From contig NZ_JAAUVN010000001.1 in the NCBI RefSeq assembly GCF_012030425.1, positions 868,001-932,000 on the forward strand: a stretch of 64,000 bases of DNA. The letters run 5' to 3'. Positions 17,373-27,287 of this stretch are shown in pieces. Under the pieces are notes generated by a model. The model was not told the origin of the DNA. It made no database searches and saw only the letters and a program-made list of their open reading frames with translations. Source of the DNA: Sphingobacterium sp. B16(2022). GTDB taxonomy: Bacteria; Bacteroidota; Bacteroidia; Sphingobacteriales; Sphingobacteriaceae. How positions within the stretch are numbered: the first letter of the stretch is position 1; the number at the start of each line of letters is the position of its first letter. A program made the translations under genes and the position numbers.

Positions 17373-19478
17373 ATGAATAAAACTAAATTTATGTTTAAGA
17401 AAAAGTCAGTCTTACTGTTCTGTGCAGGTCTGTTTGCCCTATCGGCAACCGATGTGATGGCACAGCATAATGCGATAAAAAGTAATCAGACACAAAAGTT
17501 TGTTCACAAAGGTGCGGGTAATCCCTATTTGCCACTTTGGGAGCATTTACCGGATGGTGAACCTCGCGTCTTTGAGGATCCTGATCATCCAGGAAAATAC
17601 CGTGCTTATATCATCGGGTCGCATGATCTACGGTTCGACAGTTATTGTGGACCTGATATCCGGATGTGGTCTGCACCTGTAGATGATCTGTCCAGCTGGA
17701 GAGATGATGGACCTATTTTCACTTACGAAACTGGTGGGCAATGGGATGTCATGTATGCACCGGACTTAGTTGAAGTAAAAAGAAAGGATGGCCGCAAAGA
17801 ATATTATCTCTATCCGCACAGTCGGGGAGAACACCGCGAGGCTATGGTGGTGAAAGGAGATCGTCCTGATGGACCTTTTAAACCGATCAATTTGACGGAA
17901 GATGGTACACGTACGTTGCCTGGAAGCGTGATTGGATTTGATCCGGCTATATTTGTGGAGCAAATAACAGATCGGAATGATCCTGATTTTGAAATCGGTT
18001 TTAGAGCTTATGCCTACTGGGGTTTTCAACGCTCTTTGGCGGCTCAATTAGATCAAAATACCATGTACACGGTGAGACCCGGAACAAAAATAATCGACCG
18101 TTTTATTCCCGCAAGCGCAAGTTATGGTGTGTTAAGGGATCCAAAGGGTACGGAATATGCGCATGTTGTACAAGGAGAGGATTTGGGATCTTTTAATTTC
18201 TTTGAAGCTTCTTCCATCCGGAAAGTGGGCAATAAGTATGTGTCGGTATATAGTGGATATTCGGGGCCTGAATACGGTGTCGGAAGTTCGAACTCTACCT
18301 TGCGCTACCTGATTGGTGATTCGCCTTTGGGACCCTGGAAGAGCGGGGGTGTGCTGGTCGATTCGCGTGGACCGGTCCTTAATCAGGATGGTACAGCGAT
18401 AGAAACGAGTAATGCGGGGCATAATACGCATGGCAGTATCGAGGAAATTAATGGGCAATGGTATGTTTTTTACCATAGACCGCCAAGAGGATTTGGATTT
18501 GCGCGTCAGGCAGTAGTCGCTCCGGTTATCATCGATTGGGATGAAAAACCAGTCGCACAAGGTGGGTCGGTACGCATCAGGGCTTATGATCCGTATGCCG
18601 AAAATAAAATGGTGACGGTTAAGGATAGTCAGGGTAAAGAATATAAGGGTGCAGAAGTGACTTCTGAGGGCTTCCATATTTTTGGACTCGATCCTTATCA
18701 ATACTATTCAGCGGGATATACGGCCCACCTTTCTGATATCAGTACCATGCAAGATTCTTGGGATATATGGGATAATCATATGCCGGTTACAAATCTCAGA
18801 AATGGGAGTGTTGTCGGTTTTAAATATTTTGGTTTTGGGGGTCTGAAGCAGGATCAATTTGGACTGAAAGCTTTTGAAGGAACAAAAGAAGGAAACAATA
18901 CCATGTTTAACCTGTTTATAACTCCAAAATCTAAAAAGTCCTTTAAAGTTAATGTTTGGATGGATGGTCCTTATGATAATGCCACTTGGAAGGGTCAGAA
19001 AATAGGGGAAATTGTCGTTCCGGAGAATGCTGCGGGTGAAACGGCAGCATTTAAAATTGATGTTTCCAAATATGTTGATCATCTGGATAAAAAGCATGCG
19101 ATATACCTGGTTGCGGAAGGGGAAGATCATGAATTCCTGTTTGACTTCATCGGTCTGGGATTTAGTTCAAAGAAACATAAAATTGATCGTCCAATCGTGC
19201 CTCAAGTGCGTATCGCTGTCAACGGCAAAGCGCTGGAAATACCGGCTGTACCTGTCCGCTCTACCAATGCAAATGGCATTGTTGACTATGGTCAGTATGA
19301 GATTAAAAGTAAAATTTCATCGCAACAAGCAGCTGCACCGGTTGTGACGGCATCTTCGGATAATCCGGCTGTTAAAATTACCATTAATCAAGCAACATCA
19401 TCTTCGGGAGCTTGTCGGGTAACATTTAACTACAACGGTGTGTCCAAGATTTATAATGTTATATTTACTGCTGATTAA
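17373..19478 (+). CDS. GH43-family glycosidase with CBM6-like and C-terminal beta domains
   Basis: A 701-residue exported protein with a signal peptide (cleavage near residue 31, VMAQ). A five-bladed-propeller GH43-like catalytic region (about 45-395) has the candidate base in RVFEDPD, the pKa-tuning Asp in GFDPAIFV and the candidate acid Glu in FFEASSIRKVGNKYVSVY. A CBM6-like beta-sandwich (about 415-600) is next, then a short Ig-like tail. The closest function would be an arabinofuranosidase or xylosidase acting on decorated xylo-oligosaccharides in the periplasm. The subfamily cannot be fixed by eye. It lies 62 bp after the CE20-like gene and 34 bp before another GH43. Confidence 0.75.
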   Translation: MNKTKFMFKKKSVLLFCAGLFALSATDVMAQHNAIKSNQTQKFVHKGAGNPYLPLWEHLPDGEPRVFEDPDHPGKYRAYIIGSHDLRFDSYCGPDIRMWSAPVDDLSSWRDDGPIFTYETGGQWDVMYAPDLVEVKRKDGRKEYYLYPHSRGEHREAMVVKGDRPDGPFKPINLTEDGTRTLPGSVIGFDPAIFVEQITDRNDPDFEIGFRAYAYWGFQRSLAAQLDQNTMYTVRPGTKIIDRFIPASASYGVLRDPKGTEYAHVVQGEDLGSFNFFEASSIRKVGNKYVSVYSGYSGPEYGVGSSNSTLRYLIGDSPLGPWKSGGVLVDSRGPVLNQDGTAIETSNAGHNTHGSIEEINGQWYVFYHRPPRGFGFARQAVVAPVIIDWDEKPVAQGGSVRIRAYDPYAENKMVTVKDSQGKEYKGAEVTSEGFHIFGLDPYQYYSAGYTAHLSDISTMQDSWDIWDNHMPVTNLRNGSVVGFKYFGFGGLKQDQFGLKAFEGTKEGNNTMFNLFITPKSKKSFKVNVWMDGPYDNATWKGQKIGEIVVPENAAGETAAFKIDVSKYVDHLDKKHAIYLVAEGEDHEFLFDFIGLGFSSKKHKIDRPIVPQVRIAVNGKALEIPAVPVRSTNANGIVDYGQYEIKSKISSQQAAAPVVTASSDNPAVKITINQATSSSGACRVTFNYNGVSKIYNVIFTAD

Positions 19479-19512
19479 GTCTCTAGATAAACCTAAAAAA
19501 TAGATAAGTATT

Positions 19513-21096
19513 ATGAAAATTCATGTAACAGGTATATACAGATCATCGTATTGGGTTTTACTTTTGTTTTTATTTATAAATCCAATTTATGGACAGCAAA
19601 AGGATCAGAAAGCAAAAAATCCGATCATCTTTGCCGATGTTCCGGATCTGTCGATGATCCGTGTAGGTGATACTTATTATATGAGCAGTACGACCATGCA
19701 TATGAACCCGGGCTTGCCGCTCATGAAATCCAAAGACTTAGTTAACTGGGAAATGATCGGTTATGGACATCATACTCTTGCTGCTATTGATGAGCTGAAT
19801 CTGGATCATAACCAAAGTACGTATGGTCGGGGATCATGGGCAAGTAGTTTACGCTTTCATCAAGGAACCTATTATGTCAGCACATTTGCACAGACTACGG
19901 GCAAGACTTATATCTATTCGACTCAGGATATCGAAAAAGGACCTTGGGAGCGAAAGGAGTTTAAGCCTGCTTTGCATGACCATAGCCTATTTTTTGAAGG
20001 GGATAAAATCTATATGATATGGGGTGGCGGTAAGATCTATATGGTTGAACTGCTGCCCGATTTATCTGGAATAAAACCCGAGACGCAACGTGTCTTAATT
20101 GAAAACGCAACCTTACCGACAACACCTGCGGGTGTGCAGGGTGGCCTTCCGGCCGAAGGCTCTCAATTTTTTAAAGTAAATGGCAAATACTATCTGTTTA
20201 ACATTTCCTGGCCTCCCGGTGGGATGCGGTCTGTGATTGTGCACCGTGCAGATAAAATAGATGGACCATATGAGGGGCGGGTGGTTTTGCAGGATCAAGG
20301 TGTAGCGCAGGGGGGATTGATTGATATGCCAAATGGTGCCTGGTATGCTTATCTTTTTCAGGATTATGGTGCTGTTGGAAGGATCCCATATCTTGTTCCT
20401 GTTACGTGGAAAGCGGGCTGGCCGGTACTGGGTGTGGATGGTAAAGTACCCGAAGTACTGGATCTTCCAGCCAGCAGGGGATTGATCCCGCATCTCGTTA
20501 ATTCGGATGATTTTGACCGTAAAGCGGGAGAACCGGATTTACCGCTGGTATGGCAATGGAACCACAATCCTGTTGCGCAGTTATGGTCTGTAAGTGAAAA
20601 TAAAGGAAACCTGAGGTTAAAGACTGGACGTGTAGATCCGCATTTTTTGCAGGCAAGAAACACCTTGACACAGCGCACCTTTGGTCCCACTTGTGAGGGT
20701 GAGACTGCAATCGATGTTTCTGCTATGAAAGATGGCGATTTTGCAGGTTTATCTTTACTGCAGCAAAACTTTGGCTTGCTAGGCATACGCATGGAAGGCG
20801 GTCAACATTTTTTAGTGAACAGCAATGCTAAGAAAGGAATCGAAGAAGAGCTGGTACGTATCCCGTTGGATCAGCAGAAAGTTTACCTAAAGGTGAAATG
20901 TGATTTTACCAATAAAAGAGATGTTGCTACTTTTTTCTATAGCCTGAATGGTGAAAAATGGGAACCCATAGGAACGGAATTTAAAATGACCTATACCATA
21001 CCACATTTTATGGGCTATCGATTCGGATTATTTAATTATGCGACTAAAAATGTGGGTGGATTTGTGGATTTTGACTATTTCCACATCCGGCCCTAA
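19513..21096 (+). CDS. GH43 (subfamily 12-like) beta-xylosidase/arabinofuranosidase
   Basis: A 527-residue exported enzyme with a signal peptide ending near INPIYGQ. The five-bladed propeller (about 35-325) shows FADVPDLSMIRVGDTYYMSS (base Asp), the HDHSLFF strand and acid Glu in LPAEGSQFFKVNGKYYL. A C-terminal GH43_C2 concanavalin-like domain (about 335-527) follows. The length and two-domain layout match GH43_12-type arabinofuranosidases/xylosidases of Bacteroidota xylan loci. Last gene of the 15.4-21.1 kb group; a strong terminator follows at 21166. Confidence 0.85.
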   Translation: MKIHVTGIYRSSYWVLLLFLFINPIYGQQKDQKAKNPIIFADVPDLSMIRVGDTYYMSSTTMHMNPGLPLMKSKDLVNWEMIGYGHHTLAAIDELNLDHNQSTYGRGSWASSLRFHQGTYYVSTFAQTTGKTYIYSTQDIEKGPWERKEFKPALHDHSLFFEGDKIYMIWGGGKIYMVELLPDLSGIKPETQRVLIENATLPTTPAGVQGGLPAEGSQFFKVNGKYYLFNISWPPGGMRSVIVHRADKIDGPYEGRVVLQDQGVAQGGLIDMPNGAWYAYLFQDYGAVGRIPYLVPVTWKAGWPVLGVDGKVPEVLDLPASRGLIPHLVNSDDFDRKAGEPDLPLVWQWNHNPVAQLWSVSENKGNLRLKTGRVDPHFLQARNTLTQRTFGPTCEGETAIDVSAMKDGDFAGLSLLQQNFGLLGIRMEGGQHFLVNSNAKKGIEEELVRIPLDQQKVYLKVKCDFTNKRDVATFFYSLNGEKWEPIGTEFKMTYTIPHFMGYRFGLFNYATKNVGGFVDFDYFHIRP

Positions 21097-21165
21097 TTTT
21101 TTAACGGTCTTAGGACTTTACGGATTTTATAGCTGTATGTCCTTGCTTTATAAAATAAGCGATTC

Positions 21166-21207
21166 ATCAATCCCCTACGTTATAAGACGTAGGGGATTGA
21201 TTTTTTA
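21166..21207 (+). terminator. Strong Rho-independent terminator
   Basis: Perfect 15-bp stem (21166-21180 with 21187-21201), 6-nt loop TATAAG, then TTTTTT. It ends the CE20/GH43/GH43 transcript and isolates the symporter operon downstream. Confidence 0.9.
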
Positions 21208-21509
21208 GTGGACATCTGTTCAAAATGTAGGGATGAAACCTACACCATCTAAATTTTTAGTAAAGGGGGTTGTTTTTCCAAAAAACTTTCTTTTTAGCCA
21301 TTTTCGGCCACCATTTAAACATTTTTATCTATTAATAACACATATGTATCATGTGCTAAATCGTCGTACTTGTAATTTTACAATTGTCATCATGAACTTG
21401 TGATACTGAACACATCGATAATCTTAAACATTATTGGTGGACCTAAAAAATATCAGGTATGCTTCAGCAGCTGCATGATGCATAAAAACCAATTATTTAC
21501 AAGACAAAA
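21208..21509. other. Intergenic region upstream of the xyloside symporter, with quasi-palindrome
   Basis: A 300-bp non-coding region. A perfect inverted repeat, TTGTAA-TT-TTACAA, sits at 21370-21383. It is concentric within one base with outer arms GTATCA (21346-21351) and TGATAC (21401-21406). This is a likely promoter/operator region for the symporter-GH10-GH43-GH67-GH43 operon. No clear TAnnTTTG box was found on the plus strand. Confidence 0.4.
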
Positions 21510-22922
21510 ATGAAAACTGAAACGCAAACTACAGGCGAACAGAAAGGTTTCTATAAACTTTCGTCGTTGCAACGAATAGGATTTGGATCAGGTGATCTGG
21601 CGCAAAACCTGATTTACCAAACGGTATCCATGTATCTGCTTATTTTTTACACGAATGTATTTGGGATATCTGCAACAGCGGCGGGAATTATGTTTCTCGT
21701 GGTTCGTGTTATTGACGTGATATGGGATCCAATTGTGGGTGCATTTGTTGATAAAAAGAATCCTAAAATGGGAAAATACCGGTCTTATTTAATTCTAGGC
21801 GGTATCCCATTAACTGGATTTGCCATACTCTGTTTTTGGAATGGATTTTCTGGATCATTACTCTATGCCTATATAACCTATGTTGGATTATCTATGATTT
21901 ATACCTTGATCAATGTACCGTATGGCGCACTAAATGCATCGCTGACGCGCGATACGGATGAAGTAACAAAACTGACGTCGACCCGTATGTTTATGGCGAA
22001 TATGGGTGGTCTGGCAGTAGGATATGGGGTACCTATACTGGTTCAATATCTTTCGCCAAATGGAAAGATCAATTCTCCCGCATCTGCGCAAGCTTGGTTT
22101 ATTACAATGACGCTCTATGCTATCGCGGGCTTATTGTTATTGGTTTTCTGTTATACGCAAACTAAGGAACGTGTTGTCATGGATGTGAAAGAAACCGAAA
22201 ATGTAAAAGTTTCGGATCTGTGGACAGCATTTAAACATAATGGACCTTTGCGCATATTGGCATTCTTCTTTATCACTGCATTTGCCATGATGGCGATCGG
22301 AAATGCTGCGGGCTCATATTATATGATCTATAATGTCCAAGCACCAGAAATGCTTCCTTATTTTATGGCATTAGGATCTATTCCAGCCTTTATTTTTATG
22401 CCACTGGTGCCTGCGATAAAGCGTGCGATAGGTAAAAAGCAACTGTTTTATGTGTTCTTAACAATCGCCATATTAGGAATGATCATGCTTTATATTATTT
22501 CTGTCATACCCGCTTTAAGGAGTCAGGTTTGGTTGGTGTTAGTGGCACAATTTATTAAATCCACAGGCATCATAGTAGCTACAGGATATATGTGGGCATT
22601 GGTACCCGAAGTGATTTCCTATGGCGAGCATGCGACAGGAAAACGGATTTCAGGTATCGTGAATGCTTTGACCGGTATTTTTTATAAAGCAGGTATGGCC
22701 CTGGGGGGCGTCGTACCAGGTCTCGTGCTTGCATATGTCGGTTTTGATAAAGACAATACCGTTACGCAATCGTCTTTTGCCGAGCAGGGTATCCTTTGGT
22801 TGGTGGTTGTTATACCTGCTATTTTATTACTGGTAGCCATGTTCATTATTTCAAAATATGAATTGGACGATGCGGTGATCGATAAAATAAATCATGAAAT
22901 AGAATCAAGACACAAGAATTAA
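21510..22922 (+). CDS. GPH-family (MelB-like) xyloside:cation symporter
   Basis: A 470-residue, twelve-helix transporter of the glycoside-pentoside-hexuronide family within the MFS. It is recognisable by the N-terminal KLSSLQRIGFGSGDLAQNL, the cation-site region VIDVIWDPIVGAFVDK in helix 2 and the loop PKMGKYRSYL. Related proteins (XynP/XylP) carry xylosides and short xylo-oligosaccharides across the inner membrane. The next gene is 10 bp away and encodes a GH10, and a cytoplasmic GH43 follows. That fits import of short xylosides for intracellular hydrolysis. Substrate is inferred from context. Confidence 0.9.
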   Translation: MKTETQTTGEQKGFYKLSSLQRIGFGSGDLAQNLIYQTVSMYLLIFYTNVFGISATAAGIMFLVVRVIDVIWDPIVGAFVDKKNPKMGKYRSYLILGGIPLTGFAILCFWNGFSGSLLYAYITYVGLSMIYTLINVPYGALNASLTRDTDEVTKLTSTRMFMANMGGLAVGYGVPILVQYLSPNGKINSPASAQAWFITMTLYAIAGLLLLVFCYTQTKERVVMDVKETENVKVSDLWTAFKHNGPLRILAFFFITAFAMMAIGNAAGSYYMIYNVQAPEMLPYFMALGSIPAFIFMPLVPAIKRAIGKKQLFYVFLTIAILGMIMLYIISVIPALRSQVWLVLVAQFIKSTGIIVATGYMWALVPEVISYGEHATGKRISGIVNALTGIFYKAGMALGGVVPGLVLAYVGFDKDNTVTQSSFAEQGILWLVVVIPAILLLVAMFIISKYELDDAVIDKINHEIESRHKN

Positions 22923-22932
22923 ATCGTTAAAA

Positions 22933-24087
22933 ATGAATAAAGTAAAGATCGTTTTTTTTGCAGGCATCGCTACATTGGGTTTGGCATGCACCTCGACTAA
23001 ATCACAACAGGTAACGGGTGATCGAACCATTGAAGACCAAGTTATATTGAAGCATGCTTTCAAGGATAAATTTTATATCGGTACAGCTTTGAATCTGGAA
23101 CAAATATGGGAACGCAATGCCGCCGCTATTTCGGTGGTAAAAGCTCAATTTAATTCCATCGTGGCCGAAAACTGTATGAAAAGTATGTACCTGCAACCCC
23201 GGGAAGGGGAGTTTAATTTTAAAGATGCAGATCGTTTTGTCGCATTGGGAGAGCAGCATGGCATGCATATCATCGGGCATACCTTAATGTGGCATTCGCA
23301 GACGCCAACCTGGTTCTTTATCGATGATAAAGGGAAGGATGTCTCGCGTGAAGTTTTGATTGAGAGGATGCGCAAACATATCCATACCGTGGTTGGACGC
23401 TATAAAGGACGTGTTCATGGCTGGGATGTGGTCAATGAGGCTGTGCTGGATAATGGTGAACTGCGGAAAAGTAAGTTTTACAATATCATCGGTAAAGATT
23501 TTATTAAGCTTGCTTTTCAATTTGCGCAAGAGGCAGATCCTAATGCCGAATTCTACTACAATGATTACTCAACAGCTATTCCTGCTAAACGAAATGGAAT
23601 TATGAAGCTGGTCAAAGAGGTGCTCGATTCGGGTGTCCGTGTTGATGCTATTGGTATGCAAGAACATAATGGATTAGATAATCCTGCTCTAAGTGAAGTG
23701 GAAAAGACAATTGTCGATTTTGCTAGTTTAGGGACAAAAGTGATGGTGACGGAAATGGATATTTCTGTATTGCCTCATGTAAATCCCAATATGGGAGCAG
23801 AAATCAGTGAAACATATCAGTATAAAAATGAATTAAATCCATATAAAGAAGGTTTGCCGGATGCTATAGCGAAAGCTTTAGCTAGCCGTTACAAGGATTT
23901 TTTTAAATTATATCTAAAACATGACGATAAAATAACGCGTGTAACGGTGTGGGGGGTAGGTGATGGTGATTCGTGGAAAAATGGATGGCCAGTTCCCGGA
24001 CGGACGGACTATCCTTTGTTATTTGACCGGGAGTATAAACCTAAACCTTTTGTCAAGGATTTAATTGAATTAGCAAAACAAAAATAA
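22933..24087 (+). CDS. GH10 endo-beta-1,4-xylanase, lipoprotein
   Basis: A 384-residue single-domain GH10 xylanase with a lipoprotein signal (lipobox LGLAC, Cys19). The TIM-barrel has conserved AENCMKSMYLQPREGEFNF, HTLMWHSQTP, acid/base Glu169 in GWDVVNEAVLD, YYNDYS and nucleophile Glu274 in VMVTEMDIS. It cuts the xylan backbone. As a compact enzyme in the periplasmic/transport operon it probably trims imported oligosaccharides. The CBM-containing GH10 at 30-31.8 kb is the likely surface enzyme. Whether this one is anchored facing the periplasm or the cell surface is not certain. Confidence 0.95.
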   Translation: MNKVKIVFFAGIATLGLACTSTKSQQVTGDRTIEDQVILKHAFKDKFYIGTALNLEQIWERNAAAISVVKAQFNSIVAENCMKSMYLQPREGEFNFKDADRFVALGEQHGMHIIGHTLMWHSQTPTWFFIDDKGKDVSREVLIERMRKHIHTVVGRYKGRVHGWDVVNEAVLDNGELRKSKFYNIIGKDFIKLAFQFAQEADPNAEFYYNDYSTAIPAKRNGIMKLVKEVLDSGVRVDAIGMQEHNGLDNPALSEVEKTIVDFASLGTKVMVTEMDISVLPHVNPNMGAEISETYQYKNELNPYKEGLPDAIAKALASRYKDFFKLYLKHDDKITRVTVWGVGDGDSWKNGWPVPGRTDYPLLFDREYKPKPFVKDLIELAKQK

Positions 24088-24099
24088 CCCTATAATTTT

Positions 24100-25071
24100 A
24101 TGAATAAAGGACGATATTTAGTACCCAATGATTTTATGGCTGATCCGTCGGCACATGTTTTTGAGAATAAAATTTACATATATCCTTCGCATGACTGGGA
24201 AAGTGGTATTCTGGAAAATGATCATGGCGATCATTTTGATATGAAAGATTACCATGTTTTTTCTATGGATGATATGGATGCCGAGGCGGTCGATCATGGC
24301 AAAGTATTGGACGTAGCAGATATTCCGTGGGGTGGAAGACAGCTCTGGGATTCGGATGTGGCGACAAAAAATGGTAAATATTATCTTTATTTTTCATTAA
24401 AAGACCAGACCGATGTCTTTAGGCTTGGAGTAGCGGTAAGTGATACCCCATATGGTCCTTTTATTCCGGAGGAGAATCCGATCAAAGGAAGTTATAGTAT
24501 AGATCCCTGTGCTTTTCAAGATGATGATGGTAGCCATTATCTGTATTTCGGGGGAATATGGGGCGGGCAGCTTCAATATTACAGAAATAACAAAATGACT
24601 TATCCCATGGATTTGCCGCACTGGCATGATCTGGCGCTATGTCCAAAAGTTGTAAAACTAACGGAGGATATGTTGCAATTTGATGAAGAACCAAAAGATC
24701 TTGTTATTTTGGATCAAGAAGGTAACCCTCTTAAACAGGGAGATCTAGACCGCCGTTTTTTTGAGGCTTCCTGGATGCATAAATATGGCGACAAGTATTA
24801 TTTCTCGTATTCTACCGGTGATACGCATTTATTGTGTTATGCAATAGGGGATAATCCTTATGGTCCATTTACCTATCAAGGTGTGATTCTGACTCCGGTG
24901 GTTGGTTGGACCACTCACCATAGTATACTGCAATTTAAAGAGAAATGGTATTTGTTTTATCATGACTGTGTGCCCTCTGGCGGTAAAACATGGCTGCGGA
25001 GTATGAAAGTAGTCGAGCTTGAATATGATGAAAAGGGATTAATCAAGACGATGGATGGGCAAGAATGCTGA
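24100..25071 (+). CDS. GH43 (subfamily 1-like) beta-xylosidase, cytoplasmic
   Basis: A 323-residue single-domain GH43 propeller with no signal peptide, the only such glycosidase in the locus. Visible catalytic features are base Asp15 in FMADPSAHV, the tuning Asp in YSIDPCAFQDDDG and acid Glu222 in FFEASWMHKYG. The WGGRQLWDSDV and SHDWESG motifs are typical of GH43_1 xylosidase/arabinofuranosidases. It follows the symporter and GH10 by short gaps (12 bp to the latter). The cytoplasmic site suggests that it turns imported xylobiose or arabinoxylosides into free pentose for XylA. Confidence 0.88.
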   Translation: MNKGRYLVPNDFMADPSAHVFENKIYIYPSHDWESGILENDHGDHFDMKDYHVFSMDDMDAEAVDHGKVLDVADIPWGGRQLWDSDVATKNGKYYLYFSLKDQTDVFRLGVAVSDTPYGPFIPEENPIKGSYSIDPCAFQDDDGSHYLYFGGIWGGQLQYYRNNKMTYPMDLPHWHDLALCPKVVKLTEDMLQFDEEPKDLVILDQEGNPLKQGDLDRRFFEASWMHKYGDKYYFSYSTGDTHLLCYAIGDNPYGPFTYQGVILTPVVGWTTHHSILQFKEKWYLFYHDCVPSGGKTWLRSMKVVELEYDEKGLIKTMDGQEC

Positions 25072-25122
25072 ACTTGAGGAACTTTTGTAGCCTAACCAAT
25101 TATAAACCTGATTTTTAATCTT

Positions 25123-27162
25123 ATGATGAAAATAAGTTGTTTTCTTTTGCTTTTTATTTTCCCTTTTTCTCGTATTCAGGCGGAGGACGGAAGTAAGCTA
25201 TGGCTCAGGTATGTTCCTGTCTCTAAAGAAATAGCTCAAAGTAGATCCATCACGGTTGCTGCTGAAAACCCAATTGCGGTACGTGCACAACAAGAATTAA
25301 TTACTTTTTGGAGGGGACAGTCCATTGGATTAGAACTAGATAAAAAATTGCCGTATTTAAAAGATGGTTTTAAAATAACAGGTCATCGAGATCGGATCAA
25401 GGTGACCGCACATGAGCCCGCCGGTTTATTATATGCAGCTTACCATCTGTTGCAATTACAGGAAACGGATCAACAGGTTTTAAATTTGAATGTGGAAGAA
25501 ATACCATCATTTGATATCCGTATGCTCAATCATTGGGACAATCTTGATCGCACGATTGAACGTGGTTATGCCGGATATTCGTTGTGGAAATGGGATGAAT
25601 TGCCAGGTGTCATATCTCCTCGATATGAAGAGTATGCACGAGCTAATGCTTCTATTGGTATCAATGCTGTTGTTATTAACAATGTAAATGCCTCTCCTCA
25701 AATTTTGAGTTCGGAATATGTGATTAAATTAAAAAGTCTGGCTGATATCTTTAGAAGATATGGAATCAAAGTTTATTTATCTGTGAATTTTTCTTCACCG
25801 AAGGTGTTAGGAGGAACTTCTGATTCGGATCCTCTTAATCCGGAGGTCATTTTATGGTGGAAGAATAAAGTCAAAGAGATTTACAGTGTTATTCCTGATT
25901 TCGGCGGTTTTTTGGTGAAAGCGAATTCGGAGGGCCAACCTGGTCCTCAGGATTATGGCAGAACGCACGCTGAGGGGGCAAATATGCTTGCCGCTATTTT
26001 AAAACCGTATCAGGGTTTTGTGATGTGGCGGGCATTTGTTTACAATCCTACGACCGAAGATCGTGCCAAGCAGGCCTATCAGGAATTTGTGCCACTCGAC
26101 GGTTCCTTTAGCGATAATGTGATTATTCAAATCAAGAATGGACCGATCGATTTTCAGCCTCGTGAACCTTTTAATCCGCTCTTCGGAGCGCTCAAAAAAA
26201 GTTATGAAATGGTCGAATTTCAGATCACCCAAGAGTATCTGGGATTTTCGAATCATTTGGTTTATTTAGCGCCTTTATTTAAAGAAACATTAGCTAGTGA
26301 AACCTATGCGGATGGAAAGGGAAGTACAGTCGCCAGATTAACGGATGGTACCTTACGGCCTGCGCGAAAGACAGCAATTGCAGCGGTGGCGAATATTGGC
26401 GATGATACCAATTGGACAGGTCACCACTTTGCACAGGCGAATTGGTATGCCTATGGAAGACTGGCGTGGAATCATCATCTCGCGTCTGAACAAATTGCGG
26501 AAGAATGGATCGCAATGACATTTTCGAAAGATAAGCAGTTTATAGCTGCTGTGAAAGAAATGATGATGACTTCACGGGAAGCTGCTGTAAATTATATGAT
26601 GCCACTCGGGCTGCATCATATCTTTGCTTTCGACCATCATTATGGACCGGAACCGTGGGGCGATCAAAAAGGTGGACGTCCCGATTGGATGCCTTGGTAT
26701 TATCATCAAGCAGATACAATAGGTGTAGGGTTTGATCGGACAGCAAGAGGGAGCAACGCAATCTCACAATACAGTCCTCATGTCGCGAACATATATGGTG
26801 ATATCCTGCTATGTCCAGATCATTATTTACTTTGGTTTCATCATGTGCCGTGGAATTATACGATGAAAAGCGGCTTATCCTTGTGGGATGAATTATGCTA
26901 TCAATATGATCTCGGGGTAAAGCAGGTACGCGACATGCAAAAAGTATGGGATAGATTGGAAAATCAGGTCGATCAGCAACGTTTTGCTGAAGTGCAATCG
27001 AAACTGAAGATTCAAGCTAAAGATGCGGTATGGTGGAAAGATGCCTGTCTCCTTTATTTTCAAACATATTCCAAAAGACCTATACCTTATGATATCGAAA
27101 GACCTGTATATGAATTGGAGGATTTGAAGAAAATCAAGCTGAATATGAAACATCATAATTAA
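25123..27162 (+). CDS. GH67 alpha-glucuronidase, exported
   Basis: A 679-residue protein with a signal peptide (to about residue 20, RIQAE), an N-terminal beta-domain (about 30-130), a TIM-barrel (about 135-470, with DIRMLNHWDNLDRTIERGYAG and catalytic Glu270 in VKANSEGQPGP) and an alpha-helical C-terminal domain. The family removes 4-O-methyl-D-glucuronate from the non-reducing end of xylo-oligosaccharides. The signal peptide places this step in the periplasm, before transport by the GPH symporter. Length and motifs are complete. No uronate catabolic genes are seen in the window. Confidence 0.93.
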   Translation: MMKISCFLLLFIFPFSRIQAEDGSKLWLRYVPVSKEIAQSRSITVAAENPIAVRAQQELITFWRGQSIGLELDKKLPYLKDGFKITGHRDRIKVTAHEPAGLLYAAYHLLQLQETDQQVLNLNVEEIPSFDIRMLNHWDNLDRTIERGYAGYSLWKWDELPGVISPRYEEYARANASIGINAVVINNVNASPQILSSEYVIKLKSLADIFRRYGIKVYLSVNFSSPKVLGGTSDSDPLNPEVILWWKNKVKEIYSVIPDFGGFLVKANSEGQPGPQDYGRTHAEGANMLAAILKPYQGFVMWRAFVYNPTTEDRAKQAYQEFVPLDGSFSDNVIIQIKNGPIDFQPREPFNPLFGALKKSYEMVEFQITQEYLGFSNHLVYLAPLFKETLASETYADGKGSTVARLTDGTLRPARKTAIAAVANIGDDTNWTGHHFAQANWYAYGRLAWNHHLASEQIAEEWIAMTFSKDKQFIAAVKEMMMTSREAAVNYMMPLGLHHIFAFDHHYGPEPWGDQKGGRPDWMPWYYHQADTIGVGFDRTARGSNAISQYSPHVANIYGDILLCPDHYLLWFHHVPWNYTMKSGLSLWDELCYQYDLGVKQVRDMQKVWDRLENQVDQQRFAEVQSKLKIQAKDAVWWKDACLLYFQTYSKRPIPYDIERPVYELEDLKKIKLNMKHHN

Positions 27163-27287
27163 CGTTATTGCGCATAGCGGTAAGTGTTAGTAAGGGAAAT
27201 GATCGGTTTTCTATGTTGAATGGACGATAACCTGTTTTACTTATGATGAATTAAAAAATTATTGAAAACATAAATAACAAAGATAAG

